Source: VMCP01 sp965659745
GTDB lineage: Bacteria > Bacteroidota > Bacteroidia > NS11-12g > UBA955
DNA length: 64,000 nt
Assembly: GCA_965659745.1 (NCBI GenBank)
Contig: CBFHXF010000006.1
Coordinates: forward strand, 1-64,000
Reading direction: 5' to 3'
The notes under the pieces were generated by a model. That model did no database searches, was not told the DNA's origin, and saw nothing but the letters and a program-made list of their open reading frames with translations. Within the stretch, counting starts at the first letter, position 1. Every line of letters starts with the position of its first letter. A program made the position numbers and the translations under genes. Below, in pieces: positions 52,801 to 61,900 of this stretch.

Positions 52801-53820
52801 ATGGCAGATGATGAGGTTACCAGCGGAACAGAAGGGCGTATGTCTAAGTTTAATATGCGTTTGGCTCCTTCAAAAGACAAAGATTTCAATGACATACCCG
52901 GCAGTTTTGGTTTGAGTTATTTCCCAGGTTATGTAATTAATTTGGAAACAGGGGAGCGTATGAATATCGCTTTTGGTGAAGACAGTTATTTGCCCGGAGA
53001 GAACGGTCGCGATATGATTTGGAATCCAACGCCTAATATTTACAATGACAATGGTAACTATCCCGTTATTGGAGGTAAGCATTTCTTGTACATCTTTGGT
53101 ACGGGTAATCATGGTATTGGTCGTAACGTTCCAGGTGATCGCTATTACACAGATGCAGATGCAAATGAAGGGCGTTTTGATCGCTTTAAGTTGGGCTTAC
53201 AATCTACAACAGCGGGAGGAAATCCAGCAACCCTTCAAAAGCGTATCATTCTTTCTCAAGTGAACTGGGTAATTCCAACCTATTTGGCTCCAGGTTATGA
53301 TATGAAAAAAGGGGTTCCACCAACGGAGGTTCGCATGAAAGTTCGTGTGGCTAAAGCTTATACAAGTTATAATACGGGTGATCTTAGAAATTCACCGGAT
53401 TGGGATGGTAATGGTACACCCGATGGTGAATATTCTTTGCCTATGTACGAATTCGATGGTGCGGAAATTGCTCCTAAAATTTCTAACGAAATAGGTCGTA
53501 AGAATTTGGACCTAGTGAATATTGTACCCAACCCTTACCGTGGTTACAGCGAATACGAGAACAGTCCTATCGATGCGCGTGTTAAGATAACCAACTTGCC
53601 TCCAACCTGTACCATAAAGGTATTCGATATGGCGGGTAACTTAATCAGAACGGTCGATAAATCAGATGAGTTTACTTATTATGAATGGGATCTGAAGAAC
53701 AACAGCCGTGTGCCTATTGCAAGTGGATTGTATTTGATTCACGTGAAGGCGCCTGGTTTAGGAGAAAAAATAATTCGTTGGTATGGCATTATGCATGCTG
53801 TTGATTTAGATACCTATTAA
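49867..53820 (+). CDS. Large exported protein with C-terminal T9SS/FlgD-like domain
   Basis: A signal peptide (MKRLGIWALGLLITASAVA) leads a 1317-residue protein with many Trp, Asn, Asp and Gly residues and no recognised enzyme domain. Several regions look like beta-propeller or sandwich repeats. The end reads LVNIVPNPYRGYSEYENS, ARVKITNLPPTCTIKVFDMAGNLIRTV, WDLKNNSRVPIASGLYLIHV and GEKIIRWYGIMHAVDLDTY, which resembles the type A sorting domains (VxPNP...G..V..) used by T9SS, except that the last 10 residues are not canonical. It lies 11 bases after the TonB receptor gene and 10 before a PorV-like gene. Function unknown. Confidence 0.75.
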   Translation: MKRLGIWALGLLITASAVARPVINVEGRSGKAKINKRAGAFASTCDPASQSVDLDVNNVRTKLLNGGDMWWDLNNPKYEIPKINDPNAVRKHSLFSGAIWIGGKDNGGNLKLAAMTYRQFGSDFWPGPLDTTTASTDPLRCKAYDRMWKVTRDELEKFESSSYIDQSAGIREWPGGTDRSVRIGAEADYLAPYKVVVDDGVYNPFDGEHPVLDERRPVAENGVDAQPDMFIWWVYNDRGNIHSESSGQPIGVECQTTAFAFSTNDEVNNMTFYSTKIINRGFTTLNECYMGQWVDADLGNYADDYVGCDVGRGLGFCYNGDDDDEGVLGYGLNPPTIGVDYFEGPTDTAGKQMGLSHFMYYNNTSDPITGNPDRANPNSFYNFLKGKWKGGQNVTRGGNGFGGAVTTNYMFPGCTDPAFTDCWDERSAGNRPGDRRFIQSTGPFLLRPGQIQRITVGVVWARTTSGGAAGSLDLLKLASDKAQSLFNNNFKILDGPDAPDVEIQELHQELVLKFLNTTSNKVENYTEKYKDANNNELTYKFEGYLVYQLKDATVNTGDLDNIDKARLLFQCDIENKRGQIVNKVFDPKLSQMVPVEKVDGADDGVQRTFSIKNDLFATSANTTLTDFRNYYYMVLSYAILSDDTLQQDPNQFLAGRRNIRVYRATPHKTEPENSGTELQSSYGGGPSLVRVSGRGNGGLPLEFTKETVSEILNSGFVAKPKYVAGAGPVKIKVVDPLKIPNNKFQFYLRERSKSIVVELRDSMTSNADWVLVRLDALGTGDMTVNDTIFSDTTIGIKTETVQGRRSPFNATTQNLADWGFSIEVAQVKNPGENSEADPNNGVIDWSVEWEDNGKQWLTAVVDNDAQSTPTSGSIWLNWIRSGSNGRGATFDGFTSDFLNAQNAPLDPSQAYEKIWNGRIAPYGLTAREKYSAANGRNTYGFAWSGNSAWLQNPIQELNSFELVITPDKSLWTRCPVLEMADDEVTSGTEGRMSKFNMRLAPSKDKDFNDIPGSFGLSYFPGYVINLETGERMNIAFGEDSYLPGENGRDMIWNPTPNIYNDNGNYPVIGGKHFLYIFGTGNHGIGRNVPGDRYYTDADANEGRFDRFKLGLQSTTAGGNPATLQKRIILSQVNWVIPTYLAPGYDMKKGVPPTEVRMKVRVAKAYTSYNTGDLRNSPDWDGNGTPDGEYSLPMYEFDGAEIAPKISNEIGRKNLDLVNIVPNPYRGYSEYENSPIDARVKITNLPPTCTIKVFDMAGNLIRTVDKSDEFTYYEWDLKNNSRVPIASGLYLIHVKAPGLGEKIIRWYGIMHAVDLDTY

Positions 53821-53830
53821 TACAAAAGCG

Positions 53831-54934
53831 ATGAAATTAACATTAAAACACATAACATTATCGGCCCTATCGGCTATAAGTGCATTCTCTTTTGCTGGAA
53901 ATCCTGAACGCCAGGGTCAGGCAGGAGCGGCGCAATTAACTATCAATGGATGGGCACGTAGTTCAGGCTTGGGCTATGCAGCGGGAGGTCTTATTACCGG
54001 TGCTGAGGCCATGTATATGAACGTGGGAGGATTAGACCGTATGGAGAATCGTACGGAACTTGTTTTTGCACGTACCGAATGGTTAATGGGTTCCGGTATC
54101 GGAATTAATAATTTAGGTCTTGCCATAAAACTAGGTGAGGATGGTGATGCCGGTTCCTTAGGGGTTCAGGTAATGCAGTTTGGGATAGACCCAATTGAAA
54201 TTACAACTGTAGAGAATCCGTACGGGGGAATTGGAACCTATCGTGTGAATATGACCAATATCGGTGTATCATATAGTAAAAGATTCAGTAATAGCATTTC
54301 TGCAGGTTTGACTGCGCGTTTGGTTTCTGAAGGTATTCCGGATGTGAGCGCATCGGGGATGGCATTAGATGCTGGTGTTCAGTATACGACTACCTTAATT
54401 CCAAAGGTTGGATCGATGAAACGAAACGATTTCAAATTTGGCGTTTCTGTTAGAAATATTGGTCCCGATTTGAGATTTGATGGTGATGGTTTGAGTTATA
54501 AAGCGCTTATTCAAAACGGCGATTACGATAAAACTATGCAAGTGAAAACGGATGTGGTAAAATTACCGGCTATGTTGAATATTGCAGCTTCTTATGACTT
54601 GCGTTTAGATAAGGTTAAAGGTGTTTATGACAATCGTTTAACTTTAGGATTTGGCTTTACCAATCACTCTTTTAGCGCAAATCAAACAACCGTTTCTGCT
54701 GAGTATGCCTACAAAAACATGATCAGCGTTCGTGCCGGTTATTGCTATCAGGAAGGAATTTTCAGCGAAGATACCCGGACCAGTGCGTTTACAGGACCTT
54801 TTGCGGGTCTTAGTTACGATTGGAACATAGATGATGATAATGTAGTTTCGTTAGATTATAGCTACAGAGCAACCAATCCATTTAGCGGTGTACATTCATT
54901 TGGAATCCGTATTGGTTTGGGTTCTGCAGAATAA
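53831..54934 (+). CDS. PorV/PorQ-like outer-membrane beta-barrel protein
   Basis: A signal peptide (MKLTLKHITLSALSAISAFSFA) is followed by GAAQLTINGWARSSGLGYAAGGLITGAEAMYMNVGGLDRMENRTELVFARTEWL, the layout of PorV/PorQ-family proteins: a short first strand, a loop that places a conserved MxxNxxGL segment in the barrel, and then repeated strands ending FGIRIGLGSAE. PorV shuttles T9SS cargo to the attachment complex. Paralogues such as this may bind a specific cargo. It is the third gene of the receptor operon; a terminator follows 24 bases later. Confidence 0.75.
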   Translation: MKLTLKHITLSALSAISAFSFAGNPERQGQAGAAQLTINGWARSSGLGYAAGGLITGAEAMYMNVGGLDRMENRTELVFARTEWLMGSGIGINNLGLAIKLGEDGDAGSLGVQVMQFGIDPIEITTVENPYGGIGTYRVNMTNIGVSYSKRFSNSISAGLTARLVSEGIPDVSASGMALDAGVQYTTTLIPKVGSMKRNDFKFGVSVRNIGPDLRFDGDGLSYKALIQNGDYDKTMQVKTDVVKLPAMLNIAASYDLRLDKVKGVYDNRLTLGFGFTNHSFSANQTTVSAEYAYKNMISVRAGYCYQEGIFSEDTRTSAFTGPFAGLSYDWNIDDDNVVSLDYSYRATNPFSGVHSFGIRIGLGSAE

Positions 54935-54958
54935 AAAATTCAGTATATTTGTTAATCG

Positions 54959-54992
54959 GTTGCACCAATCGCAGATTGGTGCAACTTTTTTT
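54959..54992 (+). terminator. Terminator of the TonB receptor operon
   Basis: GTTGCACCAATC pairs exactly with GATTGGTGCAAC around a three-base loop, followed by seven or more T. It separates the receptor operon from greA. Confidence 0.92.
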
Positions 54993-55023
54993 TGTAGTTT
55001 AACCTTAAATAAATCAAAGCAGT

Positions 55024-55497
55024 ATGAGTGACATACAGTATTTTACCCAAGAGGGTTTAGATGCCCTAAAAGAGGAACTGAACGAGCTTAAGCACGTAGA
55101 AAGGCCTAAAATTATTCAAGCGATTGCTGAGGCACGCGATAAAGGAGATTTAAGTGAGAACGCAGAATACGATGCAGCCAAAGAAGCCCAAGGTCATTTG
55201 GAAGATAAAATTGCCCAATTGGAACATATTGTGGCCAATGCCCGTGTTATCGATAGCTCTCAAATTAATACCGATAAAGTGAGTATACTTTGTAAGGTTA
55301 AAGTTAAAAATCACAATGTGGGTAAAGAAGCCGTTTATCAGCTTGTTTCGGAGAAAGAAGCAAACCTAAAAGAAAATAAAATTTCAGTTAAATCCGCCAT
55401 AGGTATGGGTTTGTTAGGTCACAAGATTGGCGATATCTGCGAAATTCAAGTGCCCGCGGGGATTGTTAAATTAGAGGTTTTAGATATTACTCTCTAA
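55024..55497 (+). CDS. greA: Transcription elongation factor GreA
   Basis: GreA rescues backtracked RNA polymerase. The 157-residue protein has the N-terminal antiparallel coiled coil (residues 1 to about 75, with the acidic tip ARDKGDLSENAEYDAAKEAQ) and a C-terminal FKBP-like domain ending EIQVPAGIVKLEVLDITL. The acidic tip residues Asp and Glu in GDLSENAEYDAA coordinate the second Mg of the polymerase. It has its own position downstream of a strong terminator. Confidence 0.96.
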   Translation: MSDIQYFTQEGLDALKEELNELKHVERPKIIQAIAEARDKGDLSENAEYDAAKEAQGHLEDKIAQLEHIVANARVIDSSQINTDKVSILCKVKVKNHNVGKEAVYQLVSEKEANLKENKISVKSAIGMGLLGHKIGDICEIQVPAGIVKLEVLDITL

Positions 55498-55579
55498 GAA
55501 TTAACGAGGGTTTTGTGTGGATTGTTTTTATGTAAACGATTTACGCTTTTCGAATATTGTTTCATTTTAAAATACAGAC

Positions 55580-55975
55580 ATGAGTAGTATTTTCTCAAAA
55601 ATTATAGCCGGTGAAATTCCTTGTCACAAAATTTTTGAAGACGAGGAGCATATTGCCTTTCTCGATATTCAACCCTTGGTTTTGGGGCATGTTTTATGTG
55701 TTCCTAAGAAAGAGGTAGACTATATGTTCGATTTAGAACCGGAAGCGTTGGCAGCACTTTGGAAATTTGCACAACCCATAGCGCATGCTATGAAGTTGGC
55801 TATTCCCTGTAAACGGATTGGAACTGCTGTAATAGGCTTGGAGGTACCGCACTGTCATGTACATTTGGTGCCTTTACAACAGGTCGGAGATATAAATTTT
55901 AGCAAAGAAAAGTTACATCCCTCACCGGAACAATTAGCCCAAACGGCCTCCTTGATTCGTTCGTTTCTTGATTAA
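55580..55975 (+). CDS. HIT family (histidine triad) nucleotide-binding protein
   Basis: A 131-residue HIT protein of the HINT type. The triad appears as VPHCHVHLVPL (HxHxHxx) and the N-terminal FSKIIAGEIPCHKIFEDEEHIAFLDIQPLVLGHVLCVPK is normal. Such enzymes hydrolyse adenosine phosphoramidates; the natural substrate is seldom known. It follows greA by 82 bases on the same strand. Confidence 0.92.
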   Translation: MSSIFSKIIAGEIPCHKIFEDEEHIAFLDIQPLVLGHVLCVPKKEVDYMFDLEPEALAALWKFAQPIAHAMKLAIPCKRIGTAVIGLEVPHCHVHLVPLQQVGDINFSKEKLHPSPEQLAQTASLIRSFLD

Positions 55976-55987
55976 ATTCCCCTCAGG

Positions 55988-57097
55988 ATGAAATTTAGTC
56001 AGGTAATTGGTCATCACGAAAAGAAAAAAACGTTCATTCAGAGCGTTTTGAATGGCCGTGTGCCGCATGCTCAATTATTTATTGGTGCGTCGGGTTGGGG
56101 TACTTTGCCACTCGCCTTGGCCTATGCGCAATTTGTGAGCTGCTTAGATAGAGGTGCAGACGATAGTTGCGGCGTTTGTTCTTCTTGTCGTAAATACGAG
56201 AATTTAAGCCATCCTGATTTGCATTTTACCTTTCCATTTCCGCGAGAAAAGGGTGAGCGTTGCTCGGAATTGATAGGAGATTGGCGAAAGGCATTAGCGG
56301 AACATCCGTACATGAATTTGATGGACTGGATGCAGCTTTTGGATGCCGAGAAAAAACAAGCCAATATTCCAACGGCAGAAATTCGAGATATATTAAAAAA
56401 CCTTTCCTTGAAACCGTATGAGTCTGCCTTCAAGGTTATGTTCATTTGGTTGCCTGAGTTTTTAGGTAAGGAAGGCAATATTCTTCTAAAAGCCATTGAA
56501 GAACCTGCACACAATACGCTTTTTTTATTGGTTACGGAAAACACAGAGAAAATCTTGGGGACTATTATTTCGCGAACACAACCGGTTCGGATTGCGCCCA
56601 TAGATCCATCCTCATTGCGGGAGTATCTTAAAAGAGTTCCCGATTTAGACGGTGAAAAAGCAGATAGAATTGCCCAAATATCACAAGGCGATTTGCGCAA
56701 TGCAGGTCGATTGGTACAAGCATCTGAAAGTCCCTATTTTGAAATGTTCCGATATTGGATGGGGGTTTGTGTTACCCGTAAGATGTTCTCTATTGTTCCA
56801 TGGGCAGAAAAAGTGGGCGCGATGAGCAGAGAGAATTTAAAAGGATTTTTTCAATATGCCCTTGAGGTAATGAGAGGTATTTTGGTTTCGGGATATGAAC
56901 CCTCGTTGAATACCTGGATGGGAAAAGAAGCCGAATTCATTCAAAAGTTCCAGAGTTTAGAAATTCCTACTTCCCAACTGGAACAAATTATCAAACAGAT
57001 GGAAACGGCCATGATGTACATAGAAAGAAACGCGAGAGCCCCGATGGTTCTCACCGATTTGAGCTATTCGGTGGCAAGAAATCTCAAAAAAGTGTAG
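55988..57097 (+). CDS. holB: DNA polymerase III delta' subunit
   Basis: The delta' subunit is part of the clamp loader. The sequence begins FSQVIGHHEKKKTFIQSVLNGRVPHAQLFIGASGWGT and then a Zn finger CGVCSSCRKYENLSHPDLHF, LPEFLGKEGNILLKAIEEPAHNTLFLL and a sensor-like ISRTQPVRI segment. The P-loop lacks the GK[ST] needed for ATP, as is common in delta'. The 369-residue length is usual. It is the last gene of a greA-HIT-holB run. Confidence 0.88.
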   Translation: MKFSQVIGHHEKKKTFIQSVLNGRVPHAQLFIGASGWGTLPLALAYAQFVSCLDRGADDSCGVCSSCRKYENLSHPDLHFTFPFPREKGERCSELIGDWRKALAEHPYMNLMDWMQLLDAEKKQANIPTAEIRDILKNLSLKPYESAFKVMFIWLPEFLGKEGNILLKAIEEPAHNTLFLLVTENTEKILGTIISRTQPVRIAPIDPSSLREYLKRVPDLDGEKADRIAQISQGDLRNAGRLVQASESPYFEMFRYWMGVCVTRKMFSIVPWAEKVGAMSRENLKGFFQYALEVMRGILVSGYEPSLNTWMGKEAEFIQKFQSLEIPTSQLEQIIKQMETAMMYIERNARAPMVLTDLSYSVARNLKKV

Positions 57098-57118
57098 GTT
57101 CACATACAACCAAAAGAG

Positions 57119-57138
57119 GTGTTAACACATCTTGTGTT
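57119..57138. promoter_or_regulatory. Nested inverted repeats upstream of the ECF sigma gene
   Basis: GTGTTAACAC (57119-57128) is a perfect palindrome, and AACACA-TCT-TGTGTT (57124-57138) is a second, overlapping inverted repeat. They lie 26-45 bases upstream of the sigma factor ATG and could be an operator or autoregulatory site. Confidence 0.35.
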
Positions 57139-57163
57139 TATTGGTGGTCGGCAATTTTAATAC

Positions 57164-57706
57164 ATGACAAAAGAAACATCTTCCCGCGAAAAACAATTGG
57201 TTTTGGATTACTTGGCGGGAAGTAAAGGGGCAGATGCGGCATTATATCATTTGTACGCAAATACCCTGTTTGCTATTTGTATGCGTTATGCCCCCAACGA
57301 AGAAGTGGCTCAAGATATGTTTCAAGATGCCTATGTGCGCATTTTTCAAAAGCTAAAAGATTTCCGTTTTGAAGGTTCACTCGAGGGATGGATGAAACGC
57401 ATTTGTGTCAATCACTGTCTCGATACCCTGCGTAAATTATCTACCTTCAGAGAGGAATCACTAGATGATATTAATGAATCGTTGGTAGAGGTAAATGAAA
57501 CGGTTAGCGGAAATTTAGAAATGAAGCAACTTTTAGACTTATTGCTTCGTCTTCCCATTGGCTATAGAACTGTTTTTAATATGTATGTTATTGAAGGATA
57601 TTCTCATGCGGAAATTGCAAACGCTTTGAATATTTCAGAAAGTACCAGCAAAACCCAACTGTTTAAGGCCCGAAAACAACTACAAGCTTGGCTCAAAAAT
57701 GAGTAA
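57164..57706 (+). CDS. ECF-type RNA polymerase sigma factor
   Basis: The 180-residue protein has region 2 (CMRYAPNEEVAQDMFQDAYVRIFQKLKDF, then GWMKRICVNHCLD) and region 4 (LPIGYRTVFNMYVIEGYSHAEIANALNISESTSKTQLFKARKQL) with a helix-turn-helix, without region 3. Its stop overlaps the start of the next gene by eight bases, the typical tight coupling of a sigma factor and its membrane anti-sigma. No ECF-type promoter was recognised upstream, so autoregulation is not shown. Confidence 0.95.
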   Translation: MTKETSSREKQLVLDYLAGSKGADAALYHLYANTLFAICMRYAPNEEVAQDMFQDAYVRIFQKLKDFRFEGSLEGWMKRICVNHCLDTLRKLSTFREESLDDINESLVEVNETVSGNLEMKQLLDLLLRLPIGYRTVFNMYVIEGYSHAEIANALNISESTSKTQLFKARKQLQAWLKNE

Positions 57707-58856
57707 AGAATCTAACCATATCGACGATATTTTCAAAAAAAGCTTTGAGCACGCCTCGATGCCCGCCCCAAAATCGGCATTGAGTTCCATTCAATCTCAG
57801 CTTGCCATTCAAACGGCTACTACCACAACAGCGGTGGTGAGCACATTTAAGATTGTGGCATTCGCCTCTGTCGCCGTCATTTCCATTGGGGCCATGGTGT
57901 ATATGTCCTTCCAAAAAAGCAATTCCAAACCTCCGATCATTGAATCGAAAGTCGCGTTTTCCGATACCATTAACAACCCCGCGAAGGCTATTGATAGCCG
58001 TTTTATCGGGGGAAGTCAACCTAACGGCGTTGCCCCGCATGAAATTTTGGTTGAAGCTGAGAATAGAAATGTGGCCAATACAACGGGCCTCGATGCAGCT
58101 ACCTTTAATATTGGCGTAGAAGTGCCAAGAAATCAAGAAAATTATTTTGGAAAACCAACGGTATCCGTACCAAGTGTATCAAAGAAAGAAGATCGCTCAG
58201 AAAATAGCGACCCAATTATTCCGGTGGTGTCCTTGTTTAAGGAAGTTAATGCCGTTAGTAAGGCTTCCCCGGAGGAAAAAAATGAATTCAAATATGGGGC
58301 TATAGCAAGTAAGAGTTGTAAGGGTCGTTTTGAAGTTGATTTAGATGGCGAGGTAGCAGGTGCGCATGAGTTGGCGTTGGGAATTCAGGGTCAAACGGCC
58401 CAATATGAGTGGGGTTGTGGGCGCAAAATTTTTGGGAGTTCACAGGGTAAAGAGGCGAATTGGAAAGGTCCGATTTATGTCAAAAAATCCCAAGAAATGA
58501 ATTTTTGGGTACGCGCTCATTTTATGGATGGATGCCGAGATACGGTTCTATTCTCTAGGTGGTTTGCTCCATTAAATGGGTCGGCAGAAGAGGTGTTCCC
58601 AAGTGTTTTTACACCAAATGGCGATGGGTTTAACGATTCGTTTTATGTGATGATTCCAACCCCAGAAGAATTTGATATTTTGGTTATGGACATACGTGGT
58701 TCTAGGGTTTTTAGCTCTCAGGATCTGTCGGAAAAATGGTCGGGATATGTGGGGAAAAGGAAGTGTGAAAGAGGAATTTACAAAGTACAAGTGCGGCGTA
58801 AATATTTTGGGGAAGCGGATTTCGAAACCCGGAATTTTACCGTAGAACTTCGATAA
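57699..58856 (+). CDS. Membrane protein with anti-sigma-like N-terminus and T9SS type-B (CHU_C) C-terminal domain
   Basis: No cleavable signal peptide is seen. Residues 1 to about 48 are hydrophilic and would be cytoplasmic, then one hydrophobic helix (about 50-68, KIVAFASVAVISIGAMVYMSF), a disordered-looking region, and a C-terminal domain of about 100 residues: VFPSVFTPNGDGFNDSFYVM, FDILVMDIRGSRVFSSQ, KWSGYVGKRKCERGIYKVQVRRKYF. The FTPNGDGxND motif is the hallmark of the gliding-motility/T9SS type-B domain. The N-terminal and helix arrangement and the overlap with the sigma gene point to an anti-sigma factor. I read this as a sigma/anti-sigma pair sensing the T9SS or cell surface; that is inference. 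Confidence 0.75.
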   Translation: MSKESNHIDDIFKKSFEHASMPAPKSALSSIQSQLAIQTATTTTAVVSTFKIVAFASVAVISIGAMVYMSFQKSNSKPPIIESKVAFSDTINNPAKAIDSRFIGGSQPNGVAPHEILVEAENRNVANTTGLDAATFNIGVEVPRNQENYFGKPTVSVPSVSKKEDRSENSDPIIPVVSLFKEVNAVSKASPEEKNEFKYGAIASKSCKGRFEVDLDGEVAGAHELALGIQGQTAQYEWGCGRKIFGSSQGKEANWKGPIYVKKSQEMNFWVRAHFMDGCRDTVLFSRWFAPLNGSAEEVFPSVFTPNGDGFNDSFYVMIPTPEEFDILVMDIRGSRVFSSQDLSEKWSGYVGKRKCERGIYKVQVRRKYFGEADFETRNFTVELR

Positions 58857-58904
58857 TAAAAAGAAAGATACAATGAATATGAAAATAAATAGGCTATTAC
58901 GAGT

Positions 58905-58950
58905 GCCGCACATGAGGGCCGAGGGTGAGAATCCCTTTGCGATGTGCGAC
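58905..58950 (+). other. Hairpin in the leader of the PKD-protein gene
   Basis: GCCGCACAT (58905-58913) pairs with ATGTGCGAC (58942-58950) with one mismatch, and an internal AGGG...CCCT can extend it. The hairpin lies 36 bases upstream of the ATG at 58987. It is not followed by a T-run, so a regulatory or RNA-stability role is more likely than termination. Confidence 0.3.
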
Positions 58951-58986
58951 AAATCCCTTATTTTTGAACGATTTCAATTGAAAAAC

Positions 58987-61900
58987 ATGAAACCTATGAA
59001 AGGATTTTCCTTATTAATTAAAAGTTGGACATTGTTGATGTTCACATTTTTGTTTGGCAATTTGGCTCAAGCACAAAATTGTGTAATCACCTTCAGTGGA
59101 AGTCCCTGTGTGGGCGCGCCGATTACCTTTACCGGTAGTTCTACGGGCTCTAATCACGAGTGGACGTTCACCGACGGGGGCGTTGACAATAAAACCAACG
59201 GATCATTGAACGTGAACTATGCCTTCAAAACGGCAGGTAAAAACAAGGTAACGTACATTACGACCATAAAAGGAACGCAGTGTACCACGTCTATCGATAT
59301 TGATATTTTCGAGAAACCGAAAATTGATATGTCGATTGTGACTTTAGATTCTCAATGTTTCGAGAATAACTTGTTTTGTTTTACCGACAATACCAAAAAT
59401 CCTAACGGAAAGAAAATTACCAATACCAAATATGTGGTGGGTGACGGTCAGTTCTTCGAATATGACTTTCCGCCATCAGTGATGCCCAATCAGCTTTGCT
59501 TTTCAATCAAAGACGTTCGCGGTGGAACATTCAGTTTGTATATTGAGGCTACAGACGAGAACGGTTGTACCGATACGCAAAATATTGCAGATGCAGTATT
59601 CGTTCGTGAGAAAATTGGTGCGGCTTTTTCGAGTAATAAACCTGTGAAGTGTGACTCTGTAGAAGCGAAAATTAAAAATATCAGCCGTATTGGTAAAGAC
59701 CAAGTAGACAGTATTTGGTGGTACTGGGGTGATGGAACAGTAGACATCGGAAAAGATCCCGTAGATAACAAGCTTTGGGGTCCAGATATTAGTAAGTGGT
59801 TTTACGGACAAGGTGTTTACGATTCTAAATTAATCATTAGAACCAAAGACGGTTGTAAAGACAGTTTCTTCAACAGAGCAACCGCATCTGTGTTTGCATC
59901 CAATGTGAAGATTTTGGCTGATAAAGATTCTACTTGTATTTCAGCTCCTGAGATTAAGTTTAGTGTTGATCAAATACCCCAAGGGGTAAATGGCTTCTTA
60001 TGGACGTTTGGTGATCCGAATTCTGGNNNNNNNNNNNNNNNNNNNNNNNNNNNNNNNNNNNNNNNNNNNNNNNNNNNNNNNNNNNNNNNNNNNNNNNNNN
60101 NNNNNNNNNNNNNNNNNNNNNNNNNCCCAGAAAATACCAACTTCCGCACCTGGACGCCTCCGCACAGTTTTACTGGTTTAGGTCCTTTTTTAATTACACT
60201 AGCTTATAATCATCCTATTTGTGGACCGGCCCTTATAATGGATACCATTATAATATTAGGTCCGCGTTCTGTAGTTGATGTAACTGGAGATCGTATTGCC
60301 GATTGGCAAATTTTCCAATGTCCGAAGGATGTAATGGATACTGTTTTCTTCCGGAATAACTCTACCTTCTACCATAATGATTTAGATTTTACAGACGACG
60401 ACAGTACTTTTTATAAAAATGGTACTACTGCGCTAGGTCATAATTTCTCAAATACCGGTGGTTGGACATGGATCCCACCGAAGCGCAGGGAACGTAACGA
60501 AAATGGAGATACCACGGTTTACACGGGTTCGGGTCCATTATTGCCAGGAGCACACAATGATCCTTTCAAGCGTGAGCGTGTTTGTGCCACAAGATTGTGG
60601 GATTTCGGAGATAATTTTGGTGCAAAATGTACAACAGATGTGCTGAATAACAAGAACGTCAATGTAAACTGTAATTTTTCTAGGGATACGATACCTTTCC
60701 ATTATTATCCTTCATGGGATATGGTGATGCTGTCTGATTTTAAGATGGCACCTATGGAAGATGCCCGTTTTATAGATAGTAATGGTATTTGTATCCGTGT
60801 ACCGGTTTTCCCAGATAGTATGTTCTATATTATCTATGATACCTTGGTATATATCCCTAAAGATGCTACGGATTCTGCCACTTATTTGGCAAGTGGTATC
60901 AAAGGGACGCAGCTATGGGGATTAGAGAAAAAGGTAGTTGGCAAGGCGGAGCGCTTTATGGAGTTTCATGCCGCAGTTGAGTTAGGTACTAACGATTCGG
61001 CAATCGTAATCAAAAATGGAGTACGAACTTTGTTAATTGGCCCAACTATTGACACCCTAAAACCTGAGGATATAATCATTCTGGATAGCGAAACAGATAG
61101 TTTCGTGTTTAATTATACCGTTTATTTGAAACGAGATACACTGCCGTATAATTTGTATAATATACGAGCGGCTAAAGGAGAGAATATTGCAAGAATTGAT
61201 TCTTTCAAGCGTATACCTCCAGGCATAGCGGGTTATAATTATATCATTAATTACGAGCGTTTCCGTTCCTTGTATTATGCTAGAATTCCTTCTTGTAATA
61301 ATGCACGTTTGAAACATAAAGATACGTGTCACCCAATGGCTTGTGAAAGCGAAGCTATACGTCAAGTAGTATTGATGCATGCCAATGCCGGTGGTGTTGG
61401 TAGTGGTTTAATTAAGGATGCTATCGAGTGTTTGGGTTCTCGTAATCCAACCTATGGTGTAACCTTTATATTGAGTGATTTGAAGCCAGGTTGTTCGTTC
61501 ACCGAGTTGCAAATTAACTATGATACGTTCTGTGGAAATAACTGGGTATCTATGAGTAGTTTGAATCCAGGTGGAAGACCGGTTACCCCTCCGTCGCCGC
61601 CACCATACTGGGATGGAACCAATGCCGGCAATCCGAATCCAGGTTATAATGCCAAAGGAAATCCAGGAAGTCGTTACTCTACCTATTATATGGGTAAACC
61701 TTGTAACGATTCAACAGGCTGTGTTACCGTTGGAGTGATTGTTGGAAACGGTGTGGCGCGACCAGGTGGAAGCGCTGCCAACCGCCCCCTTTGTGCGGAT
61801 ACACATTATTACGATAAGTTTGCTTGTTTCCCATTCATAGATCCTTCTTTTGAGATTATGAACTTGGTGAAAAATGACAATGGCGATTATAAAATCTGTA

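Noticed and set aside
46103..54934. A SusC/SusD polysaccharide utilisation locus
   Set aside because: No SusD lipoprotein and no glycoside hydrolase follow the TonB receptor; the neighbours are a large exported protein and a PorV-like barrel.
54944..54951. TATATTTG as a promoter for greA
   Set aside because: It is a perfect -7 box, but the transcript would begin directly before the strong terminator at 54959-54992, and the nearest TTTG is 24 bases away.
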